From positions 16,479,513 through 16,543,512 of the forward strand of contig CAIIXF020000004.1 of the NCBI GenBank assembly GCA_903813345.2: a DNA stretch of 64,000 nt, written 5' to 3'. The notes below the pieces were generated by a model. That model did not search any database. It saw only the letters and a program-made list of their open reading frames with translations, and was not told where the DNA came from. The translations under genes were made by a program, and so were the position numbers. This stretch comes from Owenia fusiformis (taxonomy: Eukaryota > Annelida > Polychaeta > Sabellida > Oweniidae). Position 1 is the first letter of the stretch; every line of letters begins with the position of its first letter. This document shows positions 57,420 to 64,000 of the stretch, piece after piece.

Positions 57420-60400
57420 ATAGCCACAGAGAAAGATGTTTGAGGATGACGATGGCAGCTATCAATATGAATATTTATATAAAAAAAGGCTATATACATC
57501 CAAGTTGATGTCAAGCCGAGATGTGTAAAGAATATGTAAATGTAAATTATATATGAATAAAAAAAAATATTGGCACGTTCGAAAACAAATTTTAAAGACT
57601 CATTTGCCATTGAACTGAATCTCCCAATGTTCGCGTTAGGTTTATGAGTTTTCTCTACAAGTTTGGATCGAGTTACTTCAATAGTATTACCGTAGGTTTA
57701 AAATGATGATATTGAACTGATGTTACGCCAGTTCCACGATTTTAAGTTCACGTGATCGCATCCTGCAATTTGATCGGAGATGATGCGAGAGATGACGTAA
57801 TGGGGAATCCCCGAGTACGATAGAATATTAAAGAATTGTGGGTGCTACTCACTTCTTCTGACCTCTACACTTCATGATTAAATAATGAGCCTCATAAGTG
57901 GCCAATACATCAATTCAGTGCTAAATATAGGTCAGCAAGATACTAGTGTGTATATAAATGTAATAATACAAGCAGTATACTCATTTTGAAAAATCAGATG
58001 AATTAATTTTTTTCATGGGGAGATCACAATGGCATGCGCATTACTTCCTTTACACTTCTCTTCAAAAGATTGGCAACCTCAGGCACGGGTTGGGATTGTC
58101 TAATTTTTTTTCAAATCTGTGCCCCTCCGTTTTGTTTTATTTCAAACAAAAAAAGTCTTGCTAAGTCCCCGGGGCTGATAAGTCCTCAAAAGCAAATATT
58201 AAATATTAGAAACATTTTGAAATGAGTTATTATTGAAAGCATATGTATCATTTATAAACACAAGCATTTGATCGAATGGGTATTTATTATCCATCACTTT
58301 TAAAGGAAAAATAAATCCATTGCGAAAAAATCAGTTTTGTTTTTGCAGATGCACGTTCATCTCGGAGATCATTTTAAGATTAAATTGTTGCTGTTTCAGT
58401 GTATTTAGTGTTTTCTCTATTTTCAAGAATATCAAACTTTAGTGGATCGTGTTAATGTCATTAATTATATATGTTTAGCAAGTAAATGGATCAAGGGAGG
58501 CAATTAGGTGAGTATGTCTCTGGTACTAGATACAAGTGTAAGCTAAAAAGGTACACACATTACTTGCAGTGGAGAGTTCTGTCCAATAAAAAAGCCAGTT
58601 GCAGTCATCTTTTGCTGAGGAAAGCAAAGGCATAAGGAGGATTATATCAAATAAGTCTAGATTTATTAAGTATTTCGAATGAGTATTTTTTTTTACAGTT
58701 AGGGGAAAAAGTTCATCATAAAGAATATTAGAAAAATCACGTGATGTACCAATATGCATTGCTTCCTGATAATCACTTTTTATTTTCTAAAAAAACTGAT
58801 CCACTGATAATTGCCAACAGATTATCGAGATTTTTAAACTTCAAAGACCTAATTACAGATGGCCTGCGGTTGAATCTAATCTACTTATTAAATAAAGAGC
58901 CCATCTGTTCCTCTTGGTTTACATGGGAATGACGATTTTCAAAAATTCATCTTTAGAAGAAAGGGAAATTGGGAAAATTTGGAGGCATTGGAAATGAAGT
59001 CAAGTTACATTTTCATCAATATTATAAGTATTTTCTTCGCAGGATATGTAAATAAAAATTCAAATATAAAGAGGAAGCAGGGAGCTAAGGTTGCCAAACT
59101 TTTGGAGGGGAGTGTATTTGCCAGACAGACGAGAGGATTAGCCTTCAACAAGTTTCAAATCGTGTGTCTAATAAGGATTTGACAGCATTCTTTAATAAGA
59201 TAATAAAATGTTCATTTCTCAAAAACAAATTAACTTTTATACATGTTATAATGATTCACAAGTTCATCTAAAATGTTTTTTATTTCTCAAAACGTTCATG
59301 ATTCTCGTCATTAATGATAAAATCAGCGGAAAGGTGATAGAAAATGGAATGTTTTTAAGTTTTTAAGTTTTTATTTTCAATTCAAAGAAAGCACAACAAA
59401 TAAGTTTTTCAGCATTAGTTGTTCTTTATTTGTTGCAAGGCATTGAAATTTAAAAGAGATGTTTAATGTTAGAGCCTACAGAGCACAGTGGATATTTTGT
59501 TATTTCAATTTGTTGGTTTTTTTTTAATTTCATTTTAATACAATACTATTTGTCATCTGTCACTTCTATCGTCAGTACCAATTGAGAGTATTCGTGCAGC
59601 CATTACGACTTTTATTGTGCGCCATGATTAAATAAGTATTACATTCTTCAAAAATATTTGCTTTTGAATATACTAGTATTCAGAAACTAACTGTAAGTTC
59701 ATGAGGTCATTATGAACTCCTCTATTACAAAATGAAATGGCAGATAAAATTCTTTTGATTTGGATTCTTTTCAAAAATCATCTAAAAGTGTGGGAATAGC
59801 ATGCCAGAATTTGACATATCTTTGAATGATGAATTGGGAATGACGATTTTTCAATAGTAGCTCGTTAAAAAATATGTTCCTTAGGGATATGTTGTAATTT
59901 GCCCTTTACAAAAGTTGTCTCAATGTATGCTAATCCTTGATTTGGATTTCATTGAACAATTAAACAATTGTTATATAAAATGTATGATTTTGCTACCAGA
60001 TTTCAATATCTTTCAGTAAAAGATTCACCAAAAACTATTTCAATATAGAAAATCAAATTGTTGCCAAACTTTTGGAGGGGTGTAAATTGTATGTATGACA
60101 AATACAAAAAATGCTTTTATGTGAGGTACACCGATGAAGGGGGAGATTTGTGGATACATAAAAAATCGAACCCAATCGAACACCAATTGCTGGCTACGCC
60201 ACTGTTAAGGCTTGATTGATTCAAAGGGGTCTCCTGGATGACAAACTTATGGAAGGGAGTGTACTTATCCACGTGGCTGATGTTTTAGACTTCCCGCTAC
60301 TCTTATTATAATTTTACTTATTTGATGTTTTTCGGATGGCGCTCTTGGCAGAAATAATCTGCAACTTATTATTAGGGGCGTAGTCAGTAATTTCCTTCAA

Positions 60401-60645
60401 AATTGAGCTAGAAGCTTCAAATAAAAAGCACTTAAAAGCTCTTTTCTTTCTCTATCTAATATTCTCATTCGTTTTGGGAGAGGGTGCGATCGCTACGCCT
60501 CTTGGCTACGCCTATGAATATTATGTACTTATCTTGTTAAATTGCACTGTGTGTTGTAATTGGAATGCTGTTAGCCTGAAATAAAAATTATTTATAAAAA
60601 TTCTCAAGCATACTATCCATAAAACTTGTATAACTTCTACTGCAG

Positions 60646-60714
60646 TATCTGTACAGACGCTTCAAATCCCAAGTAGCCCGCCAGTCTTGTATGATCATCG
60701 GCAGTGTTGGACTC
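60646..60714 (+). CDS. SLC5 copy 3, exon 2 (partial gene)
   Basis: Identical in length and frame to the other exon 2 copies and closest to copy 2 (KSQVARQSCMIIGSVGL). The acceptor is TGCAG and the donor CTC|GTGAGT. It lies in a 9.3-kb block (54720-64000) repeating 35878-46180 of copy 2. No exon 1 precedes it after the gap; exon 3 would lie beyond the window end. Confidence 0.85.
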
Positions 60715-61216
60715 GTGAGTACTCGAGACACACATATAGTGTGATACAATGTCTAAACCAGAAAAAAATATTTAATATATAGTGGATCAATAAATATTTT
60801 TTGAATGGATTTTTAGAATTTATCGAGGGTTAATAAATGTCAATAATCGACTTCGTTATCTCATCAAGGGTCAATATTTACTAGGGATAGGGATATAAAG
60901 TGAGTATAACAGCCATCCAATTTATCTTAAAGTGCGTCTCAAAAGCAACATTTGTACTCTTTCCAATAATATCTCATTTGGTCATATGTGATCATGAATC
61001 ACTGCCAGGATTATCATTGTTTTTTCGCACATGGGAGAAAAGGCTAAGTTATGAACTTAATCAACTGATCCTTATTGTGCAATCAGGTTTGTGTAATTGG
61101 GGTTGAGGATTAAATTCTGGTCACAACACCATAAAGCCTCGGTCACATTTGCTCTACGGCAGCTGTAGCTTCACAGAATCGGTATAGAATATCTAAGGTA
61201 CTGCTTATCACTATAT

Positions 61217-64000
61217 GGGTCAATTTATGATAATTGATATTTCAAAAAATACAAAATTCGAAAATTAAAATATTCATATGACTATCTTTTTTTCTTTAAT
61301 TGTAGAGGAAACACATTATATTTTATAAATTCGTAAGCGGCACCATTGGAACTAAATTGGCATTTCGTTACGTGAGCAATTGTCAAAGGAATAAAAAATT
61401 AACATATTTTCATTAATCGTTCAAAATGTCTGGTTTAATTTCAAATAAGATATTATTTAACACATGTGTGTGTGTCAAACAAGCAATAAACATGTTTCCT
61501 TGGATATTAGTATTGAATTGCAAAAATTAAAATGTAAATAAGTCAACGTTATCGTTTGAAATTATTAGCCGCAAATTATTTTGAAAGACCCCTATGTCAA
61601 AACCGATAACTTAGAAATGGGCAAGATACGTTCATACAATTTTACATATATACAGTTCCTCTCCGATGCCCTCGCTATTTTTTTAGTTCAAACTTCACAA
61701 ACTATCAATGTAGTATATGGTATAATGCTCGGTTACGGTAAGGCACAACACATAGGTTGGCCTTTCGATTTTACATGCAAGCTTAAACCCCCTAATATTA
61801 CTTCTCCTACGAAGAAATGTAAAAAAGAAGGATTGATAAGGAGAGCTATTTAGAAGTGTCTAGCTTTTTTTATTCTGTAAGTGATCATCATGGAATTTAG
61901 ACACATTTTTTAGAATGAGGTGATTTTGACATCCTGAAATATTGTATTTGTATTATCAAAAGTTCGTTTCTACAACGTTTTTTTGTGAAGCAATGAAATT
62001 CCATTTTCTATTTTTAAACGTTACCTTTTGCTTAATAAAATAAAAACCTCGTACGAGCAAAATGATATGTGTCTAAGCTAGATGATGAAGTAAAGTATCT
62101 TTTAAGATTTTTTAGAATTGGTTCCACTATTCTGGTCATTCTTGTCAGTAGGAGAAATATGTTACTGAGCAAACCTAGAATCTAACTAATTTAGTGAAGA
62201 ATAGGGCTTTTTAAACAGGAGACTAAATTGGGGGCTCGTGCGATCTTGAATGTCATCCTTTCTATTTGACCTTCAAGATTTGACCTTCCGTGACTTTTTC
62301 AAGGTCAAAAAAGGTCAAAAAGATCTTGTTTTCAACTTGCTTCAAATTGACCATTTTTTTCAAATCATGTACAAGTTATCAGAAGTTCAAATCTGACTTT
62401 AGATTTGAGATTCGACCTTCATTGACGTTCTCAAGGTCAAAAGGTATTTTTTCAACTTGCTTCAAATTGACCAATTATTTTTTCAAAATCAACAGGAGTT
62501 CTTAAAAGTTCAAATTCGGTTATAGATTTGACCTTCAATGACATTCTCAAGGTCATAAAATATTTGACCTTCTCAAGGTCAAAAATGTCATTTTTCAACT
62601 TGCTTCAAATTGACCAATTCAGTGTTTCAAAATCAACTACAAGTTCAAATCTGACTTTGGATTTGATATTTCACCTTCAATGACCTTGTCAGGGTCAAAA
62701 AAATTTTTTTTCAACTCGCTTCAAATTGACCAATTTTTATTCTTAAAATCATCTACAAGTTCTCAGAAATTCAAATTTGACTTAAGAGTGAACTCATAAC
62801 ATTGTGAGCTACTAGATGGTGACATTTTGTCATGTTAATGCCTTGTTTTCGTCTCCACCCTCTGAATTTTCAGGGTCACCCCAGGTGTTGGTTTAGTTTA
62901 ATGTTTTATATGTGGGCAGGGGAATGGGTTCGAGACCCCCCCCCCTTTACTAAAAGCTGGCTACGGGCATATTGCTCATATTGCATGTGAAGTATTAAAC
63001 ATTGCAATGGATGCAATCATTTTCATTGGAATCGATATGAAAGTGTTCTGGCACTTAAAATGACTAAGATGTGCAAGCAACAATTATCATTTCTGGTGAA
63101 GGCCAAACATTCATCATAGGGAACGACAAACAGCATTTAAAATATAATATCATGAAAAAACACGCAGTGTGGGCAATGGGGGAATGAGAAACATCATTCA
63201 AAGTGGTATGGTTATGTGTCGGTCATGAAAATAAAAAGAAAGCATAGCATGTTGAATAGAACTGTAAAGGTTTCATGCATCGCTATTCCCACAAAGTTAT
63301 AACATGATCATATGTGAAACTGAGAGTGAAATATATTGTTTTTTGGTTTGGCAATGACTCATTCTTTGCTGTAATTTTAATACAAACATAAAAATACGAA
63401 TACAACTAACTTTTGATTGTACGTTTATATTGCACATGATTTTAAAGTCATTTTGTATCCTCAAACACATACTTAATGAAGTTTTACAATGACAATTCAA
63501 ATAATTCAAAAGTTGAATAATGATGATCTAAACACTTTTATTAAGCACTTTCATTTCTCAAAATAATAATCTAAAAATATTTTTTCCCAAAGATGATATT
63601 TTAATGTTTGAAGGATACAAAATATTGGACAGCCTAATCTAGTCAACTTGAATTCACGACAGAAATACCTACACCCAATCATATATCTCCATTGTCTGCA
63701 ATCGAAGATGTGTTATCAAAATGTACCTTCTGGCGTAGCTTTCACCAAAATAATACATCAATAGTGTATATTAATATGGCCGATGTGTTGGAGGATACAA
63801 ATATTTGACAAATTGTATACATATAGTAAAACATACTTAATTTTGTGACCAAGACATATCAAACATCCCGTTTTCAAGAGCTGGTAGCACATACCTTTTA
63901 TTAGCATGCTCAAAAATATCAACGCAATCGATACATTTTAGGTTAAAGAATTCGAGTTTATATTTGCCGAAAAAATAAAATATTTCTTAATTGTCAAAAA
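61217..64000. mobile_element. Same terminal-repeat insertion in copy 3 (right end outside window)
   Basis: Begins after CACTATAT with GGGTCAATTTATGATAATTG and is collinear with 43391-46180. The frame 61581-61853 extends the small 43840 frame at its start because two T residues are missing near 61680, showing the frame is not under evident constraint. Confidence 0.8.

Larger units (their letters stand above)
54720..64000 (+). repeat. Segmental duplicate of 35878-46180 (SLC5 intron 1 to intron 2)
   Basis: The two blocks are collinear and differ mainly by scattered substitutions and small indels, e.g. 11 bp at 58962 and a few bases at 58732. The one large difference is the 1025-bp foldback at 37119-38143 plus a 5-bp duplication, absent here (empty site near 55970). 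Homology begins abruptly at TAAGTATATCGACTGC and runs to the window end. Duplicate or second haplotype. Confidence 0.9.

Overview
This is a eukaryotic (metazoan) window. Genes are split by GT-AG introns, the base composition is AT-rich, intronic satellite and many degenerate transposable elements are present, and there are no operon or ribosome-binding-site signals. The species cannot be fixed from sequence alone. The transporter family and the repeat content (mariner-like elements, foldbacks, REL-type and other non-LTR retroelement remnants) suit a highly heterozygous marine invertebrate.

The one convincing host gene is a plus-strand SLC5-family sodium-coupled monocarboxylate transporter (SMCT/SLC5A8-like). 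Copy 1 is complete: 16 exons from 13595 to 29915 join in phase to 1878 nt, a 625-residue protein. Copy 2 (34898-50940) has exons 1-7 intact, then runs into an intronic satellite and a 500-bp N gap, and exons 8-16 are not seen. Copy 3 (54720 to the window end) repeats copy 2's intron 1, exon 2 (60646-60714) and intron 2 at near identity, with no exon 1. This is either a real local amplification or two haplotypes misjoined at the gap.

Layout: 1-7787, intergenic repeats including a 4.8-kb palindrome built around a broken gene of a transposon-associated family. 7788-8860, small palindromes and foldbacks. 9120-11100, a decayed non-LTR retroelement. 11420-12743, a foldback element. 13595-29915, SLC5 copy 1, whose intron 5 and intron 6 hold mariner-like remnants and whose intron 7 holds a ~3.1-kb satellite with nested higher-order periods of about 65, 130 and 520 bp. 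29929-31840, 3' tandem repeats and another foldback. 32560-33901, a second copy of the retroelement, duplicated together with the gene's upstream region. 34898-50940, SLC5 copy 2, with three large insertions that copy 1 or copy 3 lacks. 52489-52988, N gap. 54720-64000, copy 3.

The duplicates make natural empty-site comparisons, so several mobile elements can be delimited to the base. Three unrelated-looking foldback elements (11420-12743, 17571-18132, 37119-38143) share 5'-CAC...GTG-3' termini and apparent 5-bp target duplications; this is the most interesting candidate for an undescribed element group. Copy 2 also carries a fourfold tandem duplication of the exon 4 splice acceptor, creating three decoy 3' splice sites.
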